From: Vibrio tarriae | Lineage (GTDB): Bacteria; Pseudomonadota; Gammaproteobacteria; Enterobacterales; Vibrionaceae | DNA: 64,000 nt | Direction: 5' to 3' | Assembly (NCBI RefSeq): GCF_002216685.1 | Contig: NZ_CP022353.1 | Location: 1,798,001 to 1,862,000, forward strand | Part shown: in pieces, positions 19,845 to 27,574 of the stretch | Numbering within the stretch: position 1 is the stretch's first letter | Layout: every line of letters starts with the position of its first letter | Made by a program: the position numbers and the translations under genes | Notes under the pieces: generated by a model | What the model was told of the DNA's origin: nothing | Seen by the model: the letters and a program-made list of their open reading frames with translations, nothing else | Databases searched by the model: none

Positions 19845-20726
19845 ATGTTCGGATTAGGACACAACTCAAAAGAGATATCGATGAGTCATATTGGTACTAA
19901 ATTCATTCTTGCTGAAAGATTTACCTTTGATCCCCTAAGCAATACTCTGATTGATAAAGAAAATAGCGAAGAGGTCATTCGGTTAGGCAGCAACGAAAGC
20001 CGAATTCTTTGGCTGCTTGCCCAACGCCCAAATGAAGTGATTTCTCGCAATCATTTGCACGATTTTGTTTGGCGAGAGCAAGGTTTTGAAGTCGATGATT
20101 CCAGCTTAACTCAAGCAATATCGACTCTGCGCAAAATGCTCAAAGATTCCACAAAATCACCACAATACGTCAAAACGGTTCCGAAACGCGGTTATCAATT
20201 TATCGCCCGAGTGGAAACGGTTGAAGAAGAGATTTCTCGCGAAAACGAAGCTCATGACATCTCTCAACTGGAATCTGTCAATGAACTTACAGAATCAAGC
20301 AGTGTGCCTTCATCGCCCACTATGGTAAACACGCCGCAGCCAGCCAATGTCGTGGAGAATAAATTGGCTCCAAACTGGGGAAATCGACTGCTTTTTCTGA
20401 TCGCGGCCTTACTGCCCCTCGCAGTATTGCTGCTGACTAACCCGAGCCAATCAAGTTTTAAGCCCCTAACGGTTGTCGATGGCGTCGCAGTCAATATGCC
20501 CAATAACCACCCCGACCTTTCGACTTGGTTACCGTCGATCGAACTGTGCGTGAAAAAATACAATGAGAAGCATACTGGTGGGCTAAAGCCAATAGAAGTC
20601 ATTGCCACTGGTGGACAAAATAACCAGTTAACGTTGAATTACATTCACAGCCCTGAAGTTTCAGGTGAAAACATAACCTTACGCATCGTTGCTAACCCTA
20701 AAGATGCCATCAAAGTGTGTGAATAG
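19845..20726 (+). CDS. toxR: Transmembrane transcriptional activator ToxR
   Basis: ToxR is an inner-membrane one-component activator that controls outer-membrane porins and, in toxigenic strains, virulence genes. The 293-residue protein has an OmpR/PhoB-type winged helix (about residues 20-112, ending VKTVPKRGYQFIARVE). An acidic Ser/Thr-rich linker follows, then one transmembrane helix (about 181-197). The periplasmic domain has two cysteines, 235 and 292, expected to form the known disulfide. Start ATG 19845 gives the known MFGLGHNSKEIS. Compared with the V. cholerae protein as I remember it, the ends are nearly identical. The linker and TM segment differ at many positions and lack one residue. 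toxS follows after nine bases. Confidence 0.97.
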   Translation: MFGLGHNSKEISMSHIGTKFILAERFTFDPLSNTLIDKENSEEVIRLGSNESRILWLLAQRPNEVISRNHLHDFVWREQGFEVDDSSLTQAISTLRKMLKDSTKSPQYVKTVPKRGYQFIARVETVEEEISRENEAHDISQLESVNELTESSSVPSSPTMVNTPQPANVVENKLAPNWGNRLLFLIAALLPLAVLLLTNPSQSSFKPLTVVDGVAVNMPNNHPDLSTWLPSIELCVKKYNEKHTGGLKPIEVIATGGQNNQLTLNYIHSPEVSGENITLRIVANPKDAIKVCE

Positions 20727-20735
20727 GATCTTACT

Positions 20736-21257
20736 ATGCAAAATAGACACATCGCTATGGGTATTCTCCTAATCTCTCTACTGTTTAGTGGCTGGCTATA
20801 TTGGGGAAGCGATTTCAAACTTGAGCAAGTATTAACATCTCGAGAATGGCAATCCAAAATGGTCTCTCTGATTAAGACCAACAGCAACCGCCCTGCAATG
20901 GGACCTCTCAGTCGAGTGGATGTGACCTCCAATGTGAAATATCTGCCTAATGGCACTTATTTACGAGTTTCTATCGTGAAGCTATTTTCCGATGACAATA
21001 GTGCAGAAAGCGTGATTAATATCTCCGAATTTGGTGAATGGGATATCAGTGATAATTACCTTTTGGTCACGCCAGTCGAATTTAAGGATATTTCGTCCAA
21101 CCAAAGCAAAGACTTTACTGATGAGCAATTGCAGCTTATTACTCAGCTGTTCAAGATGGATGCGCAACAAAGTCGTCGAGTCGACATTGTTAACGAAAGA
21201 ACTATTCTCTTTACCAGTTTAAGTCATGGTTCTACGGTACTGTTCAGTAATTCTTAA
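20736..21257 (+). CDS. toxS: ToxR-stabilising periplasmic protein ToxS
   Basis: ToxS is a membrane-anchored periplasmic partner that protects ToxR from proteolysis and assists signalling, including bile response. The 173-residue protein has one N-terminal transmembrane anchor (about residues 7-24, MGILLISLLFSGWLYWG) and a periplasmic beta-rich domain. It starts nine bases after toxR, preceded by AGGATCTTACT, and forms the toxRS operon. It has no cysteine. Length is the same as V. cholerae ToxS. Confidence 0.97.
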   Translation: MQNRHIAMGILLISLLFSGWLYWGSDFKLEQVLTSREWQSKMVSLIKTNSNRPAMGPLSRVDVTSNVKYLPNGTYLRVSIVKLFSDDNSAESVINISEFGEWDISDNYLLVTPVEFKDISSNQSKDFTDEQLQLITQLFKMDAQQSRRVDIVNERTILFTSLSHGSTVLFSNS

Positions 21258-21297
21258 CCTGACTGAGCGTAGAATAGGACATAACAAGGACGTCACC

Positions 21298-21618
21298 ATG
21301 AACAAAGCCCAAATCGAGATTTATTACTGCCGCCAATGCAATTGGATGCTGCGGTCTGCATGGCTGAGTCAGGAGCTACTGCATACCTTCAGTGAAGAGA
21401 TTGAGTATGTCGCCCTGCATCCCGATACAGGCGGACGCTTCGAGATTTTTTGTAATGGCGTGCAGATTTGGGAACGTAAACAGGAAGGGGGATTTCCAGA
21501 AGCCAAAGTGCTGAAGCAAAGAGTGCGTGATTTAATTGATCCTGAGCGCGATCTTGGGCATGTTGATCGCCCCTCTTCTTCTACGCAAATTAATCTATCC
21601 CCAAACGACTCGGAATAA
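21298..21618 (+). CDS. Rdx-family SelT/SelW/SelH-like thioredoxin-fold protein
   Basis: This small 106-residue protein has the motif YYCRQCNWMLRSAWLSQELL near the N-terminus, typical of the Rdx (SelW-like) family with a CxxC redox pair (Cys11 and Cys14). In the bacterial members both are plain cysteines. A redox role is likely but the substrate is unknown. Start ATG 21298 is chosen because AAGGA precedes it by seven bases. It lies 40 bases after toxS with no terminator seen between, so it may be co-transcribed with toxRS. The last residues (about PNDSE) and stop codon are encoded by an ERIC remnant (see repeat at 21601). Confidence 0.85.
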   Translation: MNKAQIEIYYCRQCNWMLRSAWLSQELLHTFSEEIEYVALHPDTGGRFEIFCNGVQIWERKQEGGFPEAKVLKQRVRDLIDPERDLGHVDRPSSSTQINLSPNDSE

Positions 21619-21659
21619 AATACGGCCAATACCGCTGCAGCTTCAAGTCGGAAGGGGAT
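21601..21659. repeat. Internally deleted ERIC element
   Basis: The left end CCAAACGACTCGGA is joined to the right end (GGCCAATACCGCTGCAGC, then TTCAAGTCGGAAGG). The middle, about 70 bases, is missing compared with the copy at 22473. It overlaps the end of the Rdx gene and supplies its stop codon. Confidence 0.75.
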
Positions 21660-21673
21660 GTCGAACTTTAGAT

Positions 21674-22222
21674 TTATTGAAGGAGGCAACTGGCCAGCGT
21701 TTCGCCAGCAACCGATATCACCGTCATTGTATCGCCTTCCAACACGCCATAGCTCGCGGCATACTCACCGCGGGGAAATGTCATAGAACCCGGGTTAACT
21801 AGGTATATTGAGCCAACTTGTTCAGCCACAGGAATGTGCGTGTGGCCATGCACCAAAACATCCCCATCTCGAAGTGGCGGCAGCTTATCTTTATGGTAAA
21901 GATGCCCATGCGTTAAAAATAAGCGTCGCCCAGAACTTAACAGTACCCATGCTGAATCACTCATCATAGGAAAACTCAACAGCATCTGATCGACTTCACT
22001 ATCGCAGTTCCCACGCACAGCAATGATCTGCTCAGCAAACTGATTCAATTTTTCAGCGACGGCTACGGGGTTGTACCCTTGCGGGATAGGATTACGTGGC
22101 CCGTGGTTTAATACATCGCCCAACAAAATCAGAGATTGCGCCCCCGATGCTTGGTAAAGCGCAAGCGCTTGTTCGGTCGCAGGTAAAGAACCATGCAGAT
22201 CTGAGACAAAAAATAGTTTCAT
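21674..22222 (-). CDS. yfcE: YfcE-type metallophosphoesterase
   Basis: This is a small calcineurin-like phosphodiesterase; E. coli YfcE hydrolyses model phosphodiesters, and the cell substrate is unknown. The 182-residue protein has metal-ligand motifs DLHGS (residues 8-12), LGDVLNHGPRN, RGNCDSEVD, THGHLYH and HGHTHIP in the family order. ATG 22222 (MKLFFVSDLHG) has AGAGG upstream and begins the phosphoesterase fold at once. It is convergent with the toxRS-side genes and divergent from yfcH. Confidence 0.93.
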   Translation of the reverse strand: MKLFFVSDLHGSLPATEQALALYQASGAQSLILLGDVLNHGPRNPIPQGYNPVAVAEKLNQFAEQIIAVRGNCDSEVDQMLLSFPMMSDSAWVLLSSGRRLFLTHGHLYHKDKLPPLRDGDVLVHGHTHIPVAEQVGSIYLVNPGSMTFPRGEYAASYGVLEGDTMTVISVAGETLASCLLQ

Positions 22223-22472
22223 GGTTAACCTCTTAAAAAACACTGGGTAATTGTAAGGCTTTCTTTTCTACCGTGCACCGTTGTTTTGTCACCCTACTCA
22301 CCGTAAACAAACGCTATCTTAGGATGAATAAACCTAGCCAACAGCGCTACGATTTTAAATAGGGAACCGATACCGCTTCAAATTGAGCAGGATAAACGGG
22401 TAAATGCCCGCATAACCCATGAGCCAGATTTGACAAAGCCCCCTTTCACTCTTCACTATTTCAATACTGCGT

Positions 22473-22598
22473 TATACCCAAACGACTTGGAGTTGCAGGT
22501 AGGCGGCAAGTGAGAAATCACCATGAGCATAGATATACTATGTGATTGGGTGAGCAAACGTAGCCAGTACCGCGGCAGCTTTAAGTAAGAAAGGTATA
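22473..22598. repeat. ERIC element, near-complete copy A
   Basis: A 126-bp palindromic unit begins TATACCCAAACGACTTGG and ends GTAAGAAAGGTATA. The core contains GAGCATAG and TGTGATTGGGTGAGC, matching the known ERIC core (GTGAATCCCC / GGGGTGAGC). It occupies much of the 414-base yfcE-yfcH gap, ending 38 bases before yfcH. A weaker right-end remnant may lie at 22364-22395. Confidence 0.9.
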
Positions 22599-22636
22599 GT
22601 TCGAATCACCGAACCCGCTTCACACAAGGAGTCACC

Positions 22637-23551
22637 ATGAGAATTTTAATTACTGGAGGAACCGGATTTGTCGGTTTTGAGCTGATAAAGTTGCTCAGTA
22701 GTCATGAGCTGCTGGTTCTCACGCGTGACCTAACCAAAGCCGCTCAGCGCTTTGCGCACATTCCAAGTCAGAATCTTCAATTACTGCGCTCGTTAGACGA
22801 GCTCTCTGATTTCAACGGGATAGATGCCATCATCAATCTTGCCGGAGAACCGATTGCCGATAAACGCTGGAGCAAAAGTCAAAAGCAGCATATTACCCTT
22901 AGTCGCCTAGACATCACGGAACAATTAGTCGAGAAAATTCACGCTAGCGCTCACCCACCCGCCGTATTTTTGAGTGGATCTGCCGTGGGTTTTTATGGAG
23001 ACCAACAACAGCATGCCTTTGATGAAAGCCTTCAGGTAAGAAGTGACCATTTTTCTCACCAAGTTTGCCAACAGTGGGAACAGCGCGCCCTCAAAGCACA
23101 ATCTGAACAGACTCGGGTCTGTTTATTACGTACAGGAATCGTGCTGGCACCGGAAGGTGGGGCACTCAAAAAAATGCTCCCCCCTTATCGACTCGGGTTA
23201 GGAGGGCCGATCGGCGATGGGCAACAATACATGCCTTGGATCCATATGCAGGATATGGTGCGCGCCATCCTTTTTCTGCTTGAAACCGAACACGCTCAAG
23301 GTCCTTATAACCTTTGTGCCCCACATCCTGTGACCAATGCCGAATTCAGCCTCACATTAGCCACCACATTGAAGCGTCCGCATCTTTTTAAAACGCCGCA
23401 ATGGCTCATAAAAATGTTATTGGGTGAAGCCTCTGAATTGCTGCTCGATAGCATTAGAGCCAAGCCGAAAAAACTGACCGACCTTGGCTTTCAGTTCCAC
23501 TATTCACGCATTGATCGAGCCTTTAATCAGCTCCTTACGGCATCACAATAA
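22637..23551 (+). CDS. yfcH: TIGR01777-family NAD(P)-binding epimerase-like protein
   Basis: A 304-residue extended-SDR protein of the YfcH / SulA-like epimerase group, function not established. It begins MRILITGGTGFVGFELIK with the Rossmann GxxGxxG motif. It continues with IINLAGEPIADKRWSKSQK, typical of the family, and SGSAVGFYGD, where the usual catalytic Tyr region lies. A C-terminal DUF1731-like segment (KMLLGEASELLLDSIRAKPKKL) follows. ATG 22637 is preceded by AAGGAGTCACC, a strong ribosome-binding site. It is 42 bases upstream of the SDR gene and likely in one operon with it. Confidence 0.9.
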   Translation: MRILITGGTGFVGFELIKLLSSHELLVLTRDLTKAAQRFAHIPSQNLQLLRSLDELSDFNGIDAIINLAGEPIADKRWSKSQKQHITLSRLDITEQLVEKIHASAHPPAVFLSGSAVGFYGDQQQHAFDESLQVRSDHFSHQVCQQWEQRALKAQSEQTRVCLLRTGIVLAPEGGALKKMLPPYRLGLGGPIGDGQQYMPWIHMQDMVRAILFLLETEHAQGPYNLCAPHPVTNAEFSLTLATTLKRPHLFKTPQWLIKMLLGEASELLLDSIRAKPKKLTDLGFQFHYSRIDRAFNQLLTASQ

Positions 23552-23593
23552 GCCATAACGGACACAAGCAAACGCATACATAATAGGATTGCG

Positions 23594-24421
23594 ATGACCA
23601 AATCGATTTTCATTACTGGTTGCTCAAGCGGCATTGGCTACATGGCGGCGAAACAATTGCAGTTACGGGGTTATCAGGTGATAGCATCGTGTCGTGATAC
23701 ACAAGATGTTGCGCGCCTATCCCAAGAGGGTTTGACCTGCATTCAACTGGATCTCACCAGTGAAGCCAGCATCAACCAAGCGGTAGAGCAAGCGCTAGAA
23801 CTTTCCAACCATCGGCTTTATGCACTGTTTAATAACGGAGCCTATGGCCAACCGGGCGCTTTGGAAGACTTACCCGTACAAGCTATGCGCGAACAGTTCG
23901 AAGCCAATTTTTTTGGCTGGCATCATCTGACGACCCGCTTACTTCCTCACTTTCGTCGTCAAGATTACGGACGCATTATTCAAAACAGCTCTGTACTTGG
24001 CTTTGCCGCCATGAAATACCGCGGTGCTTACAATGCCTCCAAGTTTGCCATCGAGGGCTGGACAGATACGCTAAGACTCGAATTGCAAGGGTCGGATATT
24101 CATATCAGTTTGATTGAACCTGGTCCGATTGAAACTCAATTTCGCGCCAATGCCTTACGTGCCTTTAAGCACTGGGTAAACATCGAACAAAGTGTTCACC
24201 ACCTCGCCTACCAACAACAAATGCAACGTTTGAGCAAAACGCACTCCAACAACCGCTTTGTCTTACCGCCAGAGGCTTGTCTGGCACCACTTTGTCATGC
24301 TCTGGAAGCACGCAAGCCGAAGATCCGTTATCGCATTACGACGCCAACCAAAGTGTTTGCGGTATTAAAGCGACTTTTACCCACGCGCTGGCTAGACAAA
24401 TTATTATTTAAAGCCGCATAA
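23594..24421 (+). CDS. ybbO: Short-chain dehydrogenase, YbbO-like
   Basis: A 275-residue classical SDR with NAD(P)-binding TGCSSGIGYMAA near residue 8 and the LFNNGAYGQ segment. The active site is Ser in NSSVLGF with YNASKFAIEGW supplying Tyr and Lys. It resembles E. coli YbbO, an NADP-dependent aldehyde reductase. The assignment is helped by the neighbours cnoX(ybbN), qmcA(ybbK), ybbJ and cueR(ybbI), which are clustered in E. coli as well. The start is ATG 23594 with AGGATTGCG upstream. The C-terminus is basic and hydrophobic. Confidence 0.88.
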   Translation: MTKSIFITGCSSGIGYMAAKQLQLRGYQVIASCRDTQDVARLSQEGLTCIQLDLTSEASINQAVEQALELSNHRLYALFNNGAYGQPGALEDLPVQAMREQFEANFFGWHHLTTRLLPHFRRQDYGRIIQNSSVLGFAAMKYRGAYNASKFAIEGWTDTLRLELQGSDIHISLIEPGPIETQFRANALRAFKHWVNIEQSVHHLAYQQQMQRLSKTHSNNRFVLPPEACLAPLCHALEARKPKIRYRITTPTKVFAVLKRLLPTRWLDKLLFKAA

Positions 24422-24495
24422 ATTATTTAATTGTCATTATTCGGTAACAATTGCGCGGCAAACTTCATAATACTCACTGGATTAAGTCCTAGACA

Positions 24496-24612
24496 TTGAG
24501 TAAAAACATCAATCTTTATCAAGCGTTGCATGTGGTTCGACAAAAAATGACATTAAACCAATGGAATTGGATCGGTGTCGGTGTTGCGCTGACCTTATTT
24601 ATACTGCTTTAA
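24496..24612 (+). CDS. Possible small single-pass membrane protein
   Basis: A short frame ends with MTLNQWNWIGVGVALTLFILL, which looks like a C-terminal transmembrane helix, and stops at 24612. From ATG 24547 the product is 21 residues. From a TTG at 24496 it is 38 residues, beginning LSKNINLYQALHVVRQK, an amphipathic basic stretch. No strong ribosome-binding site is visible. A perfect terminator follows within 30 bases, as expected for an independent small transcript. I do not recognise the family. Confidence 0.4.
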   Translation: MSKNINLYQALHVVRQKMTLNQWNWIGVGVALTLFILL

Positions 24613-24641
24613 ACACCTTTGCTTGCTCGCTCGTAAGAGCC

Positions 24642-24676
24642 ACAAAATCACCACCTTCGGGTGGTGATTTTGTTTT
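24642..24676 (+). terminator. Strong rho-independent terminator
   Basis: A 14-bp perfect stem ACAAAATCACCACC / GGTGGTGATTTTGT closes on a TTCG tetraloop and is followed by TTTT. It ends transcripts from ybbO or from the small frame before it. Confidence 0.92.
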
Positions 24677-24850
24677 AATCCTTGTATACACCAACCGCTT
24701 GCGTCACTGTTCAACGACGCCGCTCAAACAAGGGAACCGAGCCGATTATGCAATCGCTTTACTTAGGATGGAAATCACCAAGGCTTGAGTTTTGAATCCT
24801 GCATCCCCATAGTTTATTCAGCGATGTGCCATCCAAACCAAGGATTTGCT

Positions 24851-25705
24851 ATGCAAGCAGCGAAGATTATTGATGTTTCTCAACATAACTTTCACCAAGT
24901 GCTCCAACACTCCACACTCTCACCAGTACTTTTTTATTTTTGGGCGCCAATCAGTCATGAGAGTGCTCAGTTGTTGCCTGCGATTGAACAACTCACAGAA
25001 CGTTATCAAGGAGCCTTTGTTCTTGCACGCTTAAATTGCCAAGAAGAACAAGGCATTGCTGCGCAGTTTGGCATTCAAGCGATTCCGACCATTGCGCTGT
25101 TTATTGAAGGCAAACCCGTCGATGGATTAGGTGGCCCTCAGCCAATTGCAGCGGTGGAGGAAATGCTTAAGCGTCATTTGCCTAGCGATGAAGAGCGCCT
25201 CATGTACCAAGGATTCGAGCTTGCAGAGCAAGAACAATTTAGTGAAGCATTATCTCTGCTCAGCACATTGAGTGATGAGTGGCGCAATAAAGGTGAGGTC
25301 AAACTCACTCTAGCTCGCTGTTATCTTGAAACCGGCGCAGTAGAAGCGGCGCAAACCGAGCTGGCCAACATGCCACTTGAATACCAACAAGGTGAATACA
25401 AAACGCTGATCGCGAGACTCGAATTACATCAACAAGCCGCGAATAGCCCAGAAATTATCGCTCTTGAGCAAGCGTGGAATAGTGACCCGCAGAATCCCAA
25501 TATTGCTATAGAGCTTGCCAAACAATATCACCATGTCAAACGCGATGAGGAAGCCCTCACCTTACTCTGGTCTTGGCTCAGTAAAAATCTAAACACCTTA
25601 GATGGTGAAATGAAAAAAACCTTTATGGATATTCTAACCGCCCTAGGTCAAGGTCATCCATTAGCGAATCAGTATCGTAAAAAACTCTATTCCCTGCTTT
25701 ACTAG
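24851..25705 (+). CDS. cnoX: Chaperedoxin CnoX (YbbN)
   Basis: CnoX is a thioredoxin-like holdase that protects proteins from oxidative damage and works with GroEL and DnaK. The 284-residue protein has a thioredoxin fold (about residues 5-108) and a TPR-like region (about 118-280). Where thioredoxin has WCGPC this protein has WAPISHES, so the active-site cysteines are absent and thioredoxin reductase activity is not expected. A cysteine is kept in LARLNCQEEQ, the position of the reactive Cys in E. coli CnoX. Start ATG 24851 has AAGGA upstream; an ATG 22 codons earlier has not. Confidence 0.93.
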   Translation: MQAAKIIDVSQHNFHQVLQHSTLSPVLFYFWAPISHESAQLLPAIEQLTERYQGAFVLARLNCQEEQGIAAQFGIQAIPTIALFIEGKPVDGLGGPQPIAAVEEMLKRHLPSDEERLMYQGFELAEQEQFSEALSLLSTLSDEWRNKGEVKLTLARCYLETGAVEAAQTELANMPLEYQQGEYKTLIARLELHQQAANSPEIIALEQAWNSDPQNPNIAIELAKQYHHVKRDEEALTLLWSWLSKNLNTLDGEMKKTFMDILTALGQGHPLANQYRKKLYSLLY

Positions 25706-25737
25706 CCCAAGTCCAGCCGATTCACGACGTGAAGCAT

Positions 25738-25777
25738 ACGGCCAACACGGCGGCTGCTTGAAATAGGAAAAGACATA
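25738..25777. repeat. ERIC remnant (right end) after cnoX
   Basis: ACGGCCAACACGGCGGCTGC followed by TTGAAATAGGAAAAGACATA aligns with the right arm of complete copies here. It runs directly into the hairpin at 25775, and a full ERIC starts at 25805. Confidence 0.6.
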
Positions 25778-25802
25778 TGGCGCTCTAATATGAGCGCCAT
25801 AT
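25775..25802. terminator. Hairpin after cnoX, possible terminator
   Basis: ATATGGCGCTC / GAGCGCCATAT is an 11-bp perfect stem with a 6-base loop. It is followed by TTTAT only, so termination would be modest. Confidence 0.55.
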
Positions 25803-25804
25803 TT

Positions 25805-25931
25805 ATATCCTCAAACGACTTGGAGTTGCAGGTAAGCGGCAAATAAGTGAATCCCCTCCAGCATAGATACACTATGTGATTGGGGTGAGCGAATACTGCC
25901 AACACAACTGCAGCTTCAAGCAGGAAGGATA
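25805..25931. repeat. ERIC element, near-complete copy B
   Basis: A 127-bp unit begins TATCCTCAAACGACTTGG, contains GTGAATCCCC and ATTGGGGTGAGCG in inverted order, and ends GCAGGAAGGATA. It lies in the 430-base cnoX-qmcA gap; the rest of the gap (25932-26135) is AT-rich and probably holds the qmcA promoter. Confidence 0.92.
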
Positions 25932-26135
25932 ATCATCAGCTATAAAATTGATTGTTAGCCCTTCTCTAGGATAGTAAATAGCATTAGTTGCTGTTAACTT
26001 AGTCACAAGTCACTGATTGAGAACGTTTTCGACTATTTTTTTTGGCAAGAGGCGCTCATTCTTAGCTGACTAAATATTCGCTCATCGCTTTAACGGCAAG
26101 TAGCAAGCTATTACTTTAAAAAACAAGGATACGTC

Positions 26136-27056
26136 ATGGCTATTGATTCATTGATCACTATCGCAGTTCTCGTACTGGCTGTGGTTATTTTCATCTCCTC
26201 TGCAGTAAAAACCGTGCCTCAAGGTAATAACTGGACGGTCGAAAGATTTGGGCGCTACACACAAACACTCAAGCCCGGACTCAACCTAATCATCCCTTTT
26301 ATTGACCGTGTTGGTCATAAAATCAATATGATGGAACAAGTTTTAGATATCCCAGCTCAAGAAGTCATTTCCAAAGACAACGCGAATGTTGTGATTGATG
26401 CGGTCTGTTTTGTGCAAGTCATTGATGCTGCGAAAGCCGCTTATGAGGTTAGCCAACTGCAACATGCTATCCGTAACCTCACCCTCACTAATATGCGTAC
26501 CGTATTGGGTTCAATGGAGCTGGATGAGATGCTCAGTCAACGTGACATGATTAATACCAAGCTGCTGTCAATTGTTGACCATGCCACTAGCCCGTGGGGT
26601 GTAAAGGTGACACGTATTGAAATCAAAGATGTGCAGCCACCTGCTGATTTGACCGCTGCAATGAATGCTCAGATGAAAGCTGAGCGTAACAAACGGGCTG
26701 AAGTCCTTGAAGCTGAAGGGGTGCGCCAAGCGCAAATCTTACGTGCAGAAGGTCAAAAACAATCCGAAATATTGAAAGCTGAAGGGGAAAAACAAGCCGC
26801 CATTTTACAAGCTGAAGCACGTGAGCGTGCCGCCGAAGCGGAAGCCAAGGCAACCACTATGGTTTCAGAAGCCATCGCTAAAGGTGATATGCAAGCGGTC
26901 AATTACTTTATTGCTCAAGGCTATACCGAAGCGCTGAAAGCCATTGGTCAAGCAGAGAATGGTAAGATCATCATGCTGCCACTTGAAGCAACAGGCCTCA
27001 TGGGTTCTGTCGCTGGAATTGCAGAAATGTTTAAATCATCACAAACCACTAAGTAG
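26136..27056 (+). CDS. qmcA: SPFH/stomatin-family membrane protein QmcA
   Basis: QmcA is an inner-membrane SPFH (band 7) protein that forms large assemblies and interacts with FtsH-HflKC in E. coli. The 306-residue protein has an N-terminal TM helix (about residues 6-24), an SPFH domain ([18 protein letters not shown] onward) and a long Ala/Glu-rich coiled coil (about 190-250, repeated [12 protein letters not shown] units). A hydrophobic Gly-rich C-terminal part follows. Start ATG 26136 is preceded by AAGGATACGTC. ybbJ follows after seven bases; QmcA/NfeD pairing is a common operon. Confidence 0.94.
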   Translation: MAIDSLITIAVLVLAVVIFISSAVKTVPQGNNWTVERFGRYTQTLKPGLNLIIPFIDRVGHKINMMEQVLDIPAQEVISKDNANVVIDAVCFVQVIDAAKAAYEVSQLQHAIRNLTLTNMRTVLGSMELDEMLSQRDMINTKLLSIVDHATSPWGVKVTRIEIKDVQPPADLTAAMNAQMKAERNKRAEVLEAEGVRQAQILRAEGQKQSEILKAEGEKQAAILQAEARERAAEAEAKATTMVSEAIAKGDMQAVNYFIAQGYTEALKAIGQAENGKIIMLPLEATGLMGSVAGIAEMFKSSQTTK

Positions 27057-27063
27057 GTGCCCC

Positions 27064-27513
27064 GTGGTAGAGCTACTCTCACAATTGAATTTCTGGCATT
27101 GGTTGGCCTTGGGCTTACTTCTATTAGCCGCTGAGCTACTCGGCACTGCAGGTTATTTTTTGTGGCTTGGCCTATCAGCACTGTTAGTTGGGGTATTGCT
27201 GGCCGTAATGCCTCTTGGTTGGCAACTGCAGTGGCTGGCTTTTGCGAGTTTTTCTCTGGTCACGACTTGGCTTTGGTGGCGACGTCAATTTAGCCGAGAT
27301 AAAAAGCAAGATACAGAACGCGACCTTAACCAGAAAGAAAAACAGTTACTCGGACGTATTATTCCGATAACTCAAGATACCCAAGTAGGAGAGTTTCAAG
27401 TCACACTGGGTGATACGGCTTGGACAGCGCGCTGCGATCAGGAGCTTGCCGCAGGGAGCCGTGTTTCTGTCGTTGCTGTGGATGGGATTATCTTAGTCGT
27501 CCAACCTATCTAA
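27064..27513 (+). CDS. ybbJ: NfeD-family membrane protein YbbJ
   Basis: A partner of the SPFH protein, probably in the same membrane assembly. The 149-residue protein has three or so hydrophobic segments (WLALGLLLLAAELLG, YFLWLGLSALLVG and a third). A soluble OB-fold (about residues 95-149, LLGRIIPITQDTQVGEFQVTLG) follows. I place the start at GTG 27064 because the next conserved residues VELLSQLNFWHW match the YbbJ start. It lies seven bases after the qmcA stop. An ATG further upstream would overlap most of the qmcA tail. Confidence 0.88.
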   Translation: MVELLSQLNFWHWLALGLLLLAAELLGTAGYFLWLGLSALLVGVLLAVMPLGWQLQWLAFASFSLVTTWLWWRRQFSRDKKQDTERDLNQKEKQLLGRIIPITQDTQVGEFQVTLGDTAWTARCDQELAAGSRVSVVAVDGIILVVQPI

Positions 27514-27519
27514 AAGTCT

Positions 27520-27547
27520 ATCATTCTGTAGGCAACTTCAAGTCGGA
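27520..27547. repeat. Short ERIC-like remnant
   Basis: TGTAGGCAACTTCAAGTCGG resembles the right-end segment of ERIC copies (GCAGCTTCAAGTCGGAAGG at 21638). It sits directly between the ybbJ stop and its terminator. Too short for certainty. Confidence 0.35.
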
Positions 27548-27574
27548 ACTAAGGCCCTACAGGGTCTTAGTTTT
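27548..27574. terminator. Bidirectional terminator, ybbJ / cueR
   Basis: AACTAAGGCCCT / AGGGTCTTAGTT is a nearly perfect stem followed by TTTATTGTTT. The cueR stop codon and last codons are inside the stem, so the same hairpin ends ybbJ on plus and overlaps the cueR 3' end on minus. Confidence 0.8.

Noticed and set aside
19845..21257. toxRS as part of a pathogenicity island
   Set aside because: Flanked by core genes htpG and adk in the ancestral order, and no integrase or att site is seen.
22473..22598. ERIC copies as insertion sequences
   Set aside because: No transposase frame and no target duplication that I can confirm; size and core fit ERIC instead.
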